Shown: positions 45,078 through 54,097, numbered from the stretch's first letter. The stretch is DNA of 64,000 nucleotides from Actinomycetota bacterium (GCA_947454105.1 CANGIP010000010.1:1-64000), one strand, 5' to 3'. The notes: generated by a model from the sequence alone, not told the origin. Numbers and translations: made by a program.

Positions 45078-46415
45078 TCATGACATACGCAAAGTTAAGG
45101 CTGGTTGCTGTGGGCGTTGCGCTGGAAGAGTAACGGTGTCGCCGTCGCGTTGAACCGCCTCGCGTGATCCGAGTAGTTCAACAGTTCCTCTTGGCAATCC
45201 TGGAATTGTGATTGAGTCAAGCGCCGTTGCCAGGATCATTGCATATGTTGAACCATCGGCTCCGTGCGTGAGTCGTACGGTCGAACCATCAGATGCTGAG
45301 AGGGTATTAATCTCAAGTTTGTGCGAACCGAAAATCGCTTCACCATTGATCTCTAGCCATTGTCCGATATCAATCAAGCGCTGCTTTTGAATGTCGGGAA
45401 TTTCGCCGTTGGCCTTCGGCCCAATATTCAATAACAAATTGCCACCGTCGGCGACGCTATTGATCAATAGATGAATCAATTCAGTTGACGATGCATAAGT
45501 GGTCTCGTCATCGAGTTGGTTGTAGCCAAAGCTCATACCGATTCCGCGACACACTTCAAACTTGCGTCCTGGTGCAGTCAGCCCCGATGAATATTCGGGA
45601 GTGATGTAATCACAATGTGCGCTACCTTGCACAACACCGATCATGTCAAAGCGATCGTTGATGACTCCATTTTCGTTGATGTTGTAGTAGTCGGCCATCA
45701 GCTGAAGTGCACCAGTACCGCCACCAGGCCAACCGACGTCGTTCCACAGTAAATCTGGTGAATAACGATTAATGAGTTCCATGTAATGAGCAGTGGCATA
45801 TTGCTTGTATTCATCAGATTGTGGAGTTGCCATCAACATGCTGAGCCATCCGTTATAGCCAAGCCCTTGAAAGGTCAGGTCAAGTCCACCGCAGTAATAC
45901 AAGCCAGCGCGCATTCCGACACGGCGTGCAGCATCACACGCTTCTCCAACTAAATCACGAGTTGATGTATACCGCGGACCCTTGAATGGGTTATGTAATT
46001 CGGTCGGCCACATCAGAGCGCCGTCGATGTGTCGGGTTCCCATCACGATGTACTTGGCATGTGATTGAGCAAAGACATCAGCCCATGAATTTGGATCCCA
46101 TTTTTGTGCGGCCTCAAAGAACTCGTCGACAAACTCGTCATAGGGTTTATCGCCGTACACCTCGGCATGATGTTTTTGAACTGACGAGCCTTCAATTGCG
46201 AGCGAGTTCACGTACCACTCGGCATAGGGCGACTCGGTGAACGCCACAACATCCCCGTATTTGGCGGTCTGAGCAAAGAGATCTTCAGTGAGTGGTGCAT
46301 AAGCCGGGACTGATGCTGGGTACCAGTGAATGAAGATTCCGAATTTTGCGTCGTCAAACCACTGAGGCAATTGATGTTGCTGAACCGACTCAAGGGTTCC
46401 TTCGTAATGGGTCAC
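45078..46415 (-). CDS. Alpha-L-fucosidase, GH29 family
   Basis: 445 residues from GTG 46415. PQWFDDAKFGIFIHWYPAS, the MGTRHIDGALMW block, and DLLWNDVGWPGGG (containing the expected Asp nucleophile) identify GH29; the ADGGNLLLNIGPKANGEIP segment closes the catalytic barrel. No signal peptide is visible, so it may act on fucosylated oligosaccharides inside the cell. No fucose utilisation genes are adjacent. TACGGT 6 nt before GTG 46415 decides the start over GTG 46421. The gene is tightly bracketed by inverted 52-bp elements A and B. Confidence 0.9.
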   Translation of the reverse strand: MTHYEGTLESVQQHQLPQWFDDAKFGIFIHWYPASVPAYAPLTEDLFAQTAKYGDVVAFTESPYAEWYVNSLAIEGSSVQKHHAEVYGDKPYDEFVDEFFEAAQKWDPNSWADVFAQSHAKYIVMGTRHIDGALMWPTELHNPFKGPRYTSTRDLVGEACDAARRVGMRAGLYYCGGLDLTFQGLGYNGWLSMLMATPQSDEYKQYATAHYMELINRYSPDLLWNDVGWPGGGTGALQLMADYYNINENGVINDRFDMIGVVQGSAHCDYITPEYSSGLTAPGRKFEVCRGIGMSFGYNQLDDETTYASSTELIHLLINSVADGGNLLLNIGPKANGEIPDIQKQRLIDIGQWLEINGEAIFGSHKLEINTLSASDGSTVRLTHGADGSTYAMILATALDSITIPGLPRGTVELLGSREAVQRDGDTVTLPAQRPQQPALTLRMS

Positions 46416-46421
46416 ACGCAC

Positions 46422-46427
46422 ACCGTA
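46422..46427 (-). promoter_or_regulatory. Leaderless -10 box of the fucosidase gene
   Basis: TACGGT on the minus strand, 6 nt before GTG 46415. The expected -35 region falls inside repeat copy B, so insertion of that element would have rebuilt this promoter. Confidence 0.45.
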
Positions 46428-46433
46428 CTTGAC

Positions 46434-46485
46434 CGATCTGGTCTGGCGAAGTGGCAGATTTCCTCAGCTTTTTACGACCAGATCG
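46434..46485 (+). repeat. 52-bp palindromic element, copy B
   Basis: Same 10-bp inverted ends and same interior as the other copies (plus orientation). It lies between the divergent fucosidase and PepSY genes, where no terminator is needed. Confidence 0.88.
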
Positions 46486-46527
46486 GGGAGTTGGGAACTA
46501 TTTGGTGGGGTGAGAGACTGATGCATT

Positions 46528-48090
46528 ATGACAAGTACCGAACCTGATCAGACCGCAACTGAAATCGCTGGTGAACCTTCAGTCAAAGGGGCGTTGTGGC
46601 GCCGTTTGTGGAGGCTCCATTTCTTGGCTGGGTTGATCATTATGCCCGCCCTCCTGTGGATGGCTTTCACTGGCCTCGTCGTGTTGTATGCAGAACCGAT
46701 TAATCACGTGCAACACGATTCGCTCTACACGGTCGACCCGTCAGGTGAGGAGGTGTCGCTTGACGATCAGATGCAGGCGGTGCAAGCTGCATATCCCGAC
46801 TATGAGTTCTGGTCGGTGACTCCTGCTAAAGAAAAAGACCTCTCGACTACGTTTGCAATGGGTGATGCAGATGGCACTCCGCACAATGTGTATGTGAATC
46901 AGTACACCGGTGAAGTTCTTGGAACATTGCGACCCGATAAAGGTTTGGTGTCCTTTGCTAATTCGACACACGGTTCGATCCTCCCGCGTCAATTCACCAT
47001 GCCTATTCCATCATTGAATGGAATCTTCGGAGATGGCCCAGCATTTCGTACAGTTGAAATCGGTGAAGTCGCGGTTGAGATCATTGCTGGCTGGGGTCTG
47101 ATTCTCGCGGTCAGTGGTCTGTATATGTGGTGGCCTCGCAAGCGCTCAAAGAAGCGTTTGTTTATTCCACGATTCAAAGAGGGCGGACGTCCGATGTGGC
47201 GCGATATTCATGCGTCATCGGGGGTCGTCTTGGGTTGTGGTTTAATCTTCTTCGTAGTGACTGGTTTGCCGTGGGCCACTTTTTGGGGAAATGAATTTCA
47301 GGCGGTTGCTGCAAAAGTGACTCCGAATACTGAGAATTTCTGGGAGATCTCGGGACCACCCTCAAATATTCCTCAGGTCGGCGATTTGGCGCGTAACGGA
47401 ATGAAGATTCCCTGGGCGTCACAAGGTGATTCGGTCCCAACTTCTGATGGATCGAACGATATGCCTGGTATGGATATGCCAGACGATGGAACGCACGACA
47501 TGGATCCGATGCCGGCACCAGCACCCGCCGAGCGAGTTGGTCTTGAAGCGATTTATCGCGCCGCGCAAGAAGAAAAGATGTTGGCCGGATTCTCAATCGC
47601 TCCACCGACCGACACGGTGAACGACGATGGATCAACTTCGTATGGCGCGTATGTCGTCATGAACCCATGGCCATCTTCACTTGGTCAACAAGGTGCGTTA
47701 TATCTTGATCAGTTCAGTGCCAAGACGTTAGGTACAAGTGATGCCGACACCTGGGGAGCAATTCAACGGGTTGCCGAACTTGGTGTACAGACCCACATGG
47801 GAACTCAGTTCGGTGTTATCAACCGCATCGTTTTGACTCTTGTCTGTGCCATGGTCATCGTAAGTATTTCATCGGCACTCAGCATGTGGTTGCGTCGCCG
47901 TCGAAAGGGCACGTTGGGTGTTCCTCGTCGGCCTGTCGAATATAGGACTCAGAAAACTGTTGGCATTATTGCGGTGGTACTAGGCATCATTTATCCGCTG
48001 TGGGGAATGAGCGCCCTCATTATGTTAGGTGCGGACTTTGTGATTCGTCGAGTGAAGGCTTCGCGTACGCCCAACCTCACCGTGATCTAG
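46528..48090 (+). CDS. PepSY-associated membrane protein with Met/Asp/His-rich insertion
   Basis: 520 residues. An N-terminal helix (HFLAGLIIMPALLWMAFTGL) and extracytoplasmic PepSY-type segments (DDQMQAVQAAYPDYEFWSVT, VYVNQYTGEVLGTLRPDKGL) are followed by further helices (around 185-205, 230-250, 430-450 and 475-500), as in the PepSY-TM reductase-like family. Between residues about 305 and 330 lies a Met/Asp/His cluster (NDMPGMDMPDDGTHDMDPM) that could bind copper or another metal. Such proteins are often linked to iron-siderophore or metal handling. Repeat copies B and C flank the gene. Confidence 0.87.
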   Translation: MTSTEPDQTATEIAGEPSVKGALWRRLWRLHFLAGLIIMPALLWMAFTGLVVLYAEPINHVQHDSLYTVDPSGEEVSLDDQMQAVQAAYPDYEFWSVTPAKEKDLSTTFAMGDADGTPHNVYVNQYTGEVLGTLRPDKGLVSFANSTHGSILPRQFTMPIPSLNGIFGDGPAFRTVEIGEVAVEIIAGWGLILAVSGLYMWWPRKRSKKRLFIPRFKEGGRPMWRDIHASSGVVLGCGLIFFVVTGLPWATFWGNEFQAVAAKVTPNTENFWEISGPPSNIPQVGDLARNGMKIPWASQGDSVPTSDGSNDMPGMDMPDDGTHDMDPMPAPAPAERVGLEAIYRAAQEEKMLAGFSIAPPTDTVNDDGSTSYGAYVVMNPWPSSLGQQGALYLDQFSAKTLGTSDADTWGAIQRVAELGVQTHMGTQFGVINRIVLTLVCAMVIVSISSALSMWLRRRRKGTLGVPRRPVEYRTQKTVGIIAVVLGIIYPLWGMSALIMLGADFVIRRVKASRTPNLTVI

Positions 48091-48091
48091 T

Positions 48092-48143
48092 CGATCTGGT
48101 CTGGCGAAGTGGCAGATTTCCTCAGCTATTTACGACCAGATCG
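48092..48143 (+). repeat. 52-bp palindromic element, copy C with partial tail duplication
   Basis: Begins 2 nt after the PepSY stop and differs from copy B by a single base. Immediately downstream the end segment CCAGATCGCTTT is repeated (48134-48145 and again at 48150-48161). It lies between convergent genes. Confidence 0.88.
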
Positions 48144-48159
48144 CTTTGGCCAGATCGCT

Positions 48160-48477
48160 TTAGGGGAGGAGGGTGTAAGCGGGGTTGAAGAAGCGTAAGC
48201 CGGTTGGCGAAGCCATCGGCACTCCTTCGATCACAACTTTGCGCCCAAGGTCGAGGCCGCCAATTGAACGTCGACCTGACCACACCGCAGTTGCGTATCC
48301 TGATTCATCTTCAACACGTACAAGAAGCGTCGGCAAACCTTGCGCAGGCTGCTTCACGATGCGCACCACGCGACCTCGAACAGCGGCCCGGGCTCGCGGA
48401 CTCAATGATGCAATTGATGGATACGCGATTTCTTCTCCGACAGGTGTTTCACCTTTGCGTCGGCGGAAAACACTCAT
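48160..48477 (-). CDS. OB-fold nucleic-acid-binding protein
   Basis: 105 residues. RGRVVRIVKQPAQGLPTLLVRVEDESG and the closing strand FFNPAYTLL form a single OB-fold like tRNA_anti/RecG-type domains. Actinobacteria often carry this gene directly after the paired trkA genes. Its ATG overlaps the upstream trkA stop (ATGA). Confidence 0.82.
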   Translation of the reverse strand: MSVFRRRKGETPVGEEIAYPSIASLSPRARAAVRGRVVRIVKQPAQGLPTLLVRVEDESGYATAVWSGRRSIGGLDLGRKVVIEGVPMASPTGLRFFNPAYTLLP

Positions 48478-49142
48478 GAGGCCGACGCGCCAATGAGGAT
48501 GCGGCGTACGTCGGCTTCACAATCGCCCGTCATTAACACCACAACTTCGTCGCCTTGGTGAAGAGGTGTGTCTGCTTGAGGAGCAACGACATGTCCGTCG
48601 CGCATGATTGCGACAATCGTCGTTTCGCGGGGCAAACCAAGATCGGTAATGCGGCAATTGACCGCTGGTGATCCCGCAGCCAGTGTGACTTCGGCAAGAT
48701 GGGCCTTGCCGTGTTCAAACTTCATGATGCGAACCAATGAACCAACGCTCACTGCCTCTTCAACCATTGCGGTGAGAAGGTGTGGTGTCGACACCGAAAC
48801 ATCGACTCCCCACATTTCGTTGAACATCCACTCGTTATTGGGGTTGTTCACGCGGGCAACGACGCGGGGGACCGCAAACTCTTGCTTAGCGAGCAACGAA
48901 ATCACCAAGTTGTCCTCATCGTCACCAGTCACTGCGGCAACAACATCGGCGTCAGCGAGTCCGGCTTTGGCGAGCGTGTCAAGTTCGCACGCATCGCCAA
49001 CGGCTGTGGTGACACCAGGAACGTTGATACGTGAAACGGCACTGGCGTCAGAGTCAATGAGTGTGACTTGATTGCCAGTTGATGACAACTGTTCGGCCAT
49101 GTAGCGACCGACGCTGCCGGCACCTGCGATAACGATCTTCAT
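48474..49142 (-). CDS. TrkA-family potassium uptake regulatory protein (second of pair)
   Basis: 222 residues. N-terminal RCK Rossmann domain with VIAGAGSVGRYMAEQL and the acidic LIDSD after strand 2, then an RCK_C domain (AHLAEVTLAAGSPAVNCRI). It senses NAD(H) or nucleotides and gates a K+ channel or carrier. It overlaps the upstream trkA gene by 4 nt. Confidence 0.92.
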   Translation of the reverse strand: MKIVIAGAGSVGRYMAEQLSSTGNQVTLIDSDASAVSRINVPGVTTAVGDACELDTLAKAGLADADVVAAVTGDDEDNLVISLLAKQEFAVPRVVARVNNPNNEWMFNEMWGVDVSVSTPHLLTAMVEEAVSVGSLVRIMKFEHGKAHLAEVTLAAGSPAVNCRITDLGLPRETTIVAIMRDGHVVAPQADTPLHQGDEVVVLMTGDCEADVRRILIGASAS

Positions 49143-49801
49143 GAGTGGCTCCCTTGATGAGCAGTGAATGCATGATCAAAAGTTTCGATTCCAGAAGATG
49201 TTGCAAGTAGGTGCAACACATCGCCTTCTTGCAGCAACACGGTGGTTGGAGGAATCTGACTGACGCCGTTGCGACCGAGCAATACAACTCGACATTCATC
49301 GGTTGTGAACTCATCAATGGCACGTCCCGCAGTCGAAGCCTGAACGTGACGTTCCACCACGAAATGGGTTGACGTTGGGCTGGTCCAGGTTGGTGCGCTT
49401 TGTTGCGGCATCACGATGCTCAAGATCTGGTTGCTCGTCCAGGCAACAGTCGCGACGGTGGGGATGCCAAGACGCTGGTAAACGGCAGCACGTTTCGGGT
49501 CGTAAATACGAGCAGCCACATGTTGAACACCGAACATCTCGCGGGCAACGCGAGCAATCATGATGTTCGAGTTGTCGCCGCTTGTCACGGCCATGACTGC
49601 GCTGGCGGACGTGATTCCGGCTTCTTGAAGGACGGTTCGGTCAAATCCGATTCCAGTTACTGTTCGGCCGGCAAAGTCTTCACCAAGGCGTCGAAAAGCA
49701 TCTTTCTTGCGGTCGATGACGACAACGTCATGTCCTTGAGATTGCAACTCTTTCGCAATCGTTGAACCAACTCGGCCACAGCCGACGATGATCATGTGCA
49801 T
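49139..49801 (-). CDS. TrkA-family potassium uptake regulatory protein (first of pair)
   Basis: 220 residues from ATG 49801; a longer frame to 49933 runs into the permease gene. GAGGAAGG lies 9 nt before ATG 49801. MHMIIVGCGRVGSTIAKEL and VVIDRKK mark the RCK NAD-binding domain, followed by RCK_C. Paired with the next trkA, it probably forms a regulatory heteromer. The permease stop is 5 nt upstream, so all four genes form one operon. Confidence 0.92.
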   Translation of the reverse strand: MHMIIVGCGRVGSTIAKELQSQGHDVVVIDRKKDAFRRLGEDFAGRTVTGIGFDRTVLQEAGITSASAVMAVTSGDNSNIMIARVAREMFGVQHVAARIYDPKRAAVYQRLGIPTVATVAWTSNQILSIVMPQQSAPTWTSPTSTHFVVERHVQASTAGRAIDEFTTDECRVVLLGRNGVSQIPPTTVLLQEGDVLHLLATSSGIETFDHAFTAHQGSHS

Positions 49802-49806
49802 ATAAA

Positions 49807-51675
49807 TCAACCTTCCTCGATGACGCCGTGATGCATATGCACGGGCACCGAAACAACTGCAGTGTGGGGACGATGTAATAAACGAGCCTTCAGTGCGAAT
49901 GCGCTTCCGTTGTGGAGCCACTGGGTTTTCCAAGATGTGACAAACTCGGGGATGACTACTGTGATGATGTCATCGCTGTACAGCGAATCAAGTTCATCAA
50001 GGTATCGCATAACTGGGTTCGTGAGCTCTCGGAACTCGGAGAATTCAAAGGTCAGTTCAAGAGGAATGTTGTAGGAATCCCACTGTTCTTGAAGCTGTGC
50101 TTGTTCTTCTGGGCTGCTCACTACTGATAAGGCGACAAGGCGATCGGGGTTGAGCGATTTGGCGTATTGCAGACCTTGTAGAACACCCTTGTTAATACCG
50201 CCAACGAGCACCACCATGGTGTGGGTTTCGCGGCTTGGCCAAAAGCCAGGCTCGGCTTTCACGACTTTGCGACCTTTGGCGTAGTGGCGTCCGATGGCAC
50301 GGAATGTCAACACCATGAACGGAATCAGGAATGCGGGGATCCAAGCACCTTCGGTGAACTTTGAAACTACAACGATCACAGCGATGAGTCCGGTTGTGAA
50401 AGCGCCAACGGCATTGACCGCTAGTGCAACTTGCCAATGGGGTTCTCGGAGTCGTAAATGGTGCTTCACCATGCCGGTTTGGCTGAGTGTGAAACCGGTG
50501 AATACGCCGAAGGCGTAGAGCGGAATCAACTTTGAGATATCTCCATCAAAGGCGACGATTAACACACTCGAAACTGCAGCAAGGAAAAGGACACCGTTGG
50601 AGAAAACAAGACGGGCGCCACGATTAAAGAACTGACGCGGCAAGAAATCGTCTCGAGCAATGATTGATGCCAGTCGAGGGAAGTCGGCATACGCCGTGTT
50701 CGCGGCCAAGATCAAAATCAAGAACGTGGCAATCATGGTCATCCAGAAGAGAACACCCTTGCCGCCATATAGATACTCGGCCATCAAGCCGAGACCGTTT
50801 CCGTCAGCTTCTCCTCGGAATGGTTTGAGATGTGCGGCAAGTACAGAGACGCCAAAGAAACAGGTTCCGAGAATTCCACCCATCCACATGAGAGTGATTG
50901 CTGCGTTCTTGCTTTCGGGCTTGCGGAATGCAGGGACACCGTTCGATACAGCTTCAACACCAGAAAGTGCAACAGCGCCTGAAGAGAAAGCACGTAACAA
51001 CATCATCAATCCGAGTGACTTTGCCCCATTGCGAAGGTCTTGAGCTTCCGGACTCAGTAGGTCAATAGGAATCGGCCCGACATGTTGCACGAAGATGCGA
51101 TATAGACCCGTGCAAATGAGCATGATCAGCATGATGATGTAGAAGTACGTCGGTCCGGCGAAGGCAGCGCCAGATTCTTTGACGCCGCGCAAGTTCATGA
51201 CGGTCATGATGAATACGCATAACAAACAAACGGGAACAGTCCACTTGTGGTCGAAGCCAACAGCAGTACGAATTGCAAGCACACCGCCGGCCACGCTTAC
51301 TGCGACGGTCAAGATGTAGTCGACTAACAGAGATGATCCTGCAACGAGCGCTGGAATCGTGCCGAGGTTTTCGCGGCTCACGATGTATGCGCCACCACCC
51401 GATGGGTAAGCCATGATGGTCTGGCGATACGACGTCACCACGATGGCCATCAAGACACACACGATGATGGCGATGGGGATAAGGGTCTTAAACGCAACAG
51501 CGCCGATTCCGGCTTGCAGGAGTAGGACTGCCATCACTTCATCGGTGGCGTAGGCCGTTGATGAAATTGCGTCGGAAGCGAATACGGGCAAGGCGATAAC
51601 GCGACTCAAACGTTGATGCTGTTCATCAGCACTCGAGAGGGGTTTGCCGATGAGGAATTTTTTAATGGAAGCCAT
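49807..51675 (-). CDS. APC-superfamily permease, possibly KimA-like potassium importer
   Basis: 622 residues: twelve hydrophobic helices and a soluble C-terminal domain of about 150 residues (ETHTMVVLVGGINKGVLQGL, VIPEFVTSWKTQWLH). Opening FASDAISSTAYATDEV and AYPSGGGAYIVSRENLG fit APC permeases with UspA-like C-terminal domains, such as KimA of Bacillus subtilis. Cotranscription with two TrkA proteins favours potassium, but amino acids cannot be excluded. Confidence 0.88.
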   Translation of the reverse strand: MASIKKFLIGKPLSSADEQHQRLSRVIALPVFASDAISSTAYATDEVMAVLLLQAGIGAVAFKTLIPIAIIVCVLMAIVVTSYRQTIMAYPSGGGAYIVSRENLGTIPALVAGSSLLVDYILTVAVSVAGGVLAIRTAVGFDHKWTVPVCLLCVFIMTVMNLRGVKESGAAFAGPTYFYIIMLIMLICTGLYRIFVQHVGPIPIDLLSPEAQDLRNGAKSLGLMMLLRAFSSGAVALSGVEAVSNGVPAFRKPESKNAAITLMWMGGILGTCFFGVSVLAAHLKPFRGEADGNGLGLMAEYLYGGKGVLFWMTMIATFLILILAANTAYADFPRLASIIARDDFLPRQFFNRGARLVFSNGVLFLAAVSSVLIVAFDGDISKLIPLYAFGVFTGFTLSQTGMVKHHLRLREPHWQVALAVNAVGAFTTGLIAVIVVVSKFTEGAWIPAFLIPFMVLTFRAIGRHYAKGRKVVKAEPGFWPSRETHTMVVLVGGINKGVLQGLQYAKSLNPDRLVALSVVSSPEEQAQLQEQWDSYNIPLELTFEFSEFRELTNPVMRYLDELDSLYSDDIITVVIPEFVTSWKTQWLHNGSAFALKARLLHRPHTAVVSVPVHMHHGVIEEG

Positions 51676-51679
51676 AGGT

Positions 51680-51706
51680 CGCTGACTGATCAGCGAAGTA
51701 AACCTA
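51680..51706 (-). promoter_or_regulatory. Promoter and leader hairpin of the permease/trkA operon
   Basis: TAGGTT on the minus strand at 51701-51706 is a -10 candidate; the transcript would start with the stem CGCTGA-CTGA-TCAGCG (51680-51695). No c-di-AMP riboswitch pattern was recognised in the 116-bp gap. Confidence 0.35.
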
Positions 51707-51770
51707 CTCCTACGGGTGGGAGATTGGGAACCCCTGAAAGCGCCAATGTGACTGATTTAGCAGACATTTT

Positions 51771-51795
51771 ATAAAGCGCTGAGAAGTCGCTTTAT
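51771..51795 (-). terminator. Hairpin at the end of the FAD monooxygenase gene
   Basis: ATAAAGCG (51771-51778) and CGCTTTAT (51788-51795) make an 8-bp perfect stem; the stop TAA of the monooxygenase gene lies within the 5' arm of the transcript. The 3' side has only a short U-containing stretch, so termination strength is uncertain. Confidence 0.45.
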
Positions 51796-53318
51796 GAAGT
51801 GGTACAGCTGGAGATGTGCTGATCGGGGCGGACTGTGATGTAGCCATCGCCGGGGAGCCCGAGGACTGTGCCCCACCAATTCGCGGGATCCTCAAAGTTG
51901 CGCCCTACCTGCAAATAGTTGATATTTGCCGTGGCAGAAGGTCCGGCGATGACCGTTGCTTCAGTCAAGTCGATGAGGTCGAGTGAAGAAATGGTCTGTT
52001 CATTTCGTACAAGCCAGCCATGGGGTAGCCGGCAGCCAGGTTCGATTGAGGGTAGGTAGTTGCGGATGACGTCGTCGCTGAGAGGCGGGATGGGGGTCGT
52101 TGAGCCTTCAATTTCGTAACGAAAACCCATCTGCAGCCCAAACATGTCGAAGTGGGTTTGTTGATTGTCGATGGCTTGCTTGAGGCCATCTTGGTCAGGT
52201 TTACCCAAAGCCTCAAAGACCTCAATCATTTTGAACGCATTTTCAAGACTGGCTTGCGCGTTGCGTTGGGCGATGGGGCGGCGCTCAGGTTCGTAAGTAT
52301 CAAGCAAGGAGTCAGGTGATTGACCTGTGATGACTGCATGAAGTTTCCATGCCAAGTTGTGAGCATCTTGTACTCCGCTATTCAGCCCCATACCTCCTGA
52401 AGGAGGGAAGCGGTGAGCTGCATCACCCACTAAAAAGACTCGACCATCGCGATAGCGATCGGCAATTTGCGAAGTCATCGTCCACGATGATGTCTTCAGA
52501 ATATTGATGTCGACTGGAACGTCAATCAGAACTGATCGAACCAAGGACTCAAAATCGTCGGGTGATTGATCAACCACATAGTTGGCGTCAACGGGGTGCA
52601 TGTACACCCATTCGTTGTCGCCGCCATGTGATATCAAAGTTCCGCCCATGCCTTGATCGCAAAGCCAGTACAGCACTCCGGGGCATTCGCGTGTGAGTGA
52701 CGACAGATCGGCCGTGAAGTGGATCATTGCGAAACTTTGCAGGTTGTCAGGACCTTCCATGTTGATCCCAGATGCTCGGCGAACAGCACTTGAAGCACCG
52801 TCGCATCCGAGAAGATATTTGGCAACGATGACTTCGTCGTTTCCGTTTTTACTCACTTTTGAAACAACGTTTTCGTCTTCTTGAACCATTGATAACCACT
52901 GTGTTGAATACTCAATTTCGATGCCCATGCTTGAGAGTTCATCAACCAACACTGGCTCAAGTATGTGTTGCGCCAAGTTGCGTAACGGAGTTGGAGTGAG
53001 GGCCAACATCTCGTCGCCTTGACGTTCATATGGAAGCGAACCCAAAACAGTTCCGCCAAGTTTGGTCACCCAATGAACTTGCCCGGCAGCCCGAGGATCT
53101 TGGGCGAGTGATCGTAAGTGATCGACGTTGACCCCGATTTGACGCCACACTTCAAAAGTTCGGGCATTAATGACATGGGCGGCAGGTGCACGTTGTGGTC
53201 CTTCGCGTCTTTCGATGATGCGAACTGAATGACCCATTTTGTGCAACAACATTGCCGCACTGATGCCGACAGGCCCAGCCCCAACAATGAGGACATCAAT
53301 CTCAGAAGTTGATGTCAT
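51792..53318 (-). CDS. FAD-dependent aromatic monooxygenase
   Basis: 508 residues. GxGxxG in VLIVGAGPVGISAAML, mid GDAAHRFPPSGGMGLNSGVQ (the GD motif of class A hydroxylases), and FAD/NADPH DG motif region YLLGCDGASSAVRR. Matches the PheA/TfdB/MhpA-type group that hydroxylates phenols or other aromatics. Start overlaps the upstream SDR stop by 1 nt (TAATG). Last gene of the VOC-SDR-monooxygenase operon. Confidence 0.92.
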   Translation of the reverse strand: MTSTSEIDVLIVGAGPVGISAAMLLHKMGHSVRIIERREGPQRAPAAHVINARTFEVWRQIGVNVDHLRSLAQDPRAAGQVHWVTKLGGTVLGSLPYERQGDEMLALTPTPLRNLAQHILEPVLVDELSSMGIEIEYSTQWLSMVQEDENVVSKVSKNGNDEVIVAKYLLGCDGASSAVRRASGINMEGPDNLQSFAMIHFTADLSSLTRECPGVLYWLCDQGMGGTLISHGGDNEWVYMHPVDANYVVDQSPDDFESLVRSVLIDVPVDINILKTSSWTMTSQIADRYRDGRVFLVGDAAHRFPPSGGMGLNSGVQDAHNLAWKLHAVITGQSPDSLLDTYEPERRPIAQRNAQASLENAFKMIEVFEALGKPDQDGLKQAIDNQQTHFDMFGLQMGFRYEIEGSTTPIPPLSDDVIRNYLPSIEPGCRLPHGWLVRNEQTISSLDLIDLTEATVIAGPSATANINYLQVGRNFEDPANWWGTVLGLPGDGYITVRPDQHISSCTTS

Positions 53319-54097
53319 TAGAACAGACCGCTGTACGAGCCACCATCAAGGTGAATGCTCTGACCCGAGATGAATCCGGCTTGGGCGCTACACAAAAATG
53401 CACAGGTGTCGCCAACTTCTTCTGGACGTCCGAGTCGTTTGGCGGCAATTGTTTGCGCCATTTCTTCATACGCTTCTTCGAGCGTGATGCCCTTGAATTG
53501 CACGGCAAGTTTGGCCATGCCGAGTTGACGATCGGTGTTGATGCGCTCGGGCAAAATGTTGTTGATCGTCACGTTTGACGAAGCGACATCTTTTGAAAGA
53601 CCTTTGGCGACCGACATCAATCCTGTACGTGCGGCTGACGATAATCCCATTGGAGATAACGGACTTTTGGTCATCGCCGAGGTGATGTTAATGATGCGTC
53701 CGAATTTGCGCTCAACCATTCCGTCGAGCACATCACGAATCAGCAGCAAGGGCGCCAGCATGTTGCTGTCAACAGCACTCAACCAATTGTCACGACCCCA
53801 GTCTTGAAAGCGTCCTGGCGGTGGGCCGCCGTTATTGGTGATCAAAATGTCGGGGAGGGGACAGGCCCGCAGCAGCGCGGCACGTGTTTCGTCAAGTGCA
53901 ATGTCACCGACAACACCAGTGACCGTTCCCTGAGCAATGAGTCGCAGTTTTTCGGCTGCGGCATCGAGACGATCTTTGTCGCGTCCATTGATGACGACAT
54001 TGACGCCTTCTTTGGCAAGCGATTCGGCACAAGCAAAACCTAGGCCCGCACTTGATGCTGCAATGATTGAGTTCTTTCCAGTAATTCCGAGATCCAT
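53318..54097 (-). CDS. SDR family oxidoreductase
   Basis: 259 residues from ATG 54097. MDLGITGKNSIIAASSAGLGFA carries a modified cofactor-binding loop, ITNNGGPPPGRF replaces the usual NNAG, and the catalytic residues lie in ITSAMTKSP followed by SAARTGLMSVAKGL (no canonical YxxxK). The GGPPPG form is typical of a divergent SDR subgroup found with aromatic pathways. A longer frame to 54205 would overlap the VOC gene; the TAATG overlap supports 54097. Confidence 0.88.
   Translation of the reverse strand: MDLGITGKNSIIAASSAGLGFACAESLAKEGVNVVINGRDKDRLDAAAEKLRLIAQGTVTGVVGDIALDETRAALLRACPLPDILITNNGGPPPGRFQDWGRDNWLSAVDSNMLAPLLLIRDVLDGMVERKFGRIINITSAMTKSPLSPMGLSSAARTGLMSVAKGLSKDVASSNVTINNILPERINTDRQLGMAKLAVQFKGITLEEAYEEMAQTIAAKRLGRPEEVGDTCAFLCSAQAGFISGQSIHLDGGSYSGLF

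Noticed and set aside
45025-48143. Palindromic elements A and C as plain terminators
   Set aside because: They sit between convergent genes, but no T-run follows the stem, the interior is conserved, and copies B and D lie where a terminator is not expected.
51676-51791. Possible c-di-AMP (ydaO-type) riboswitch before the APC permease gene
   Set aside because: KimA genes can carry one, but the 116-bp gap shows only short stems and none of the conserved riboswitch core that I could recognise.
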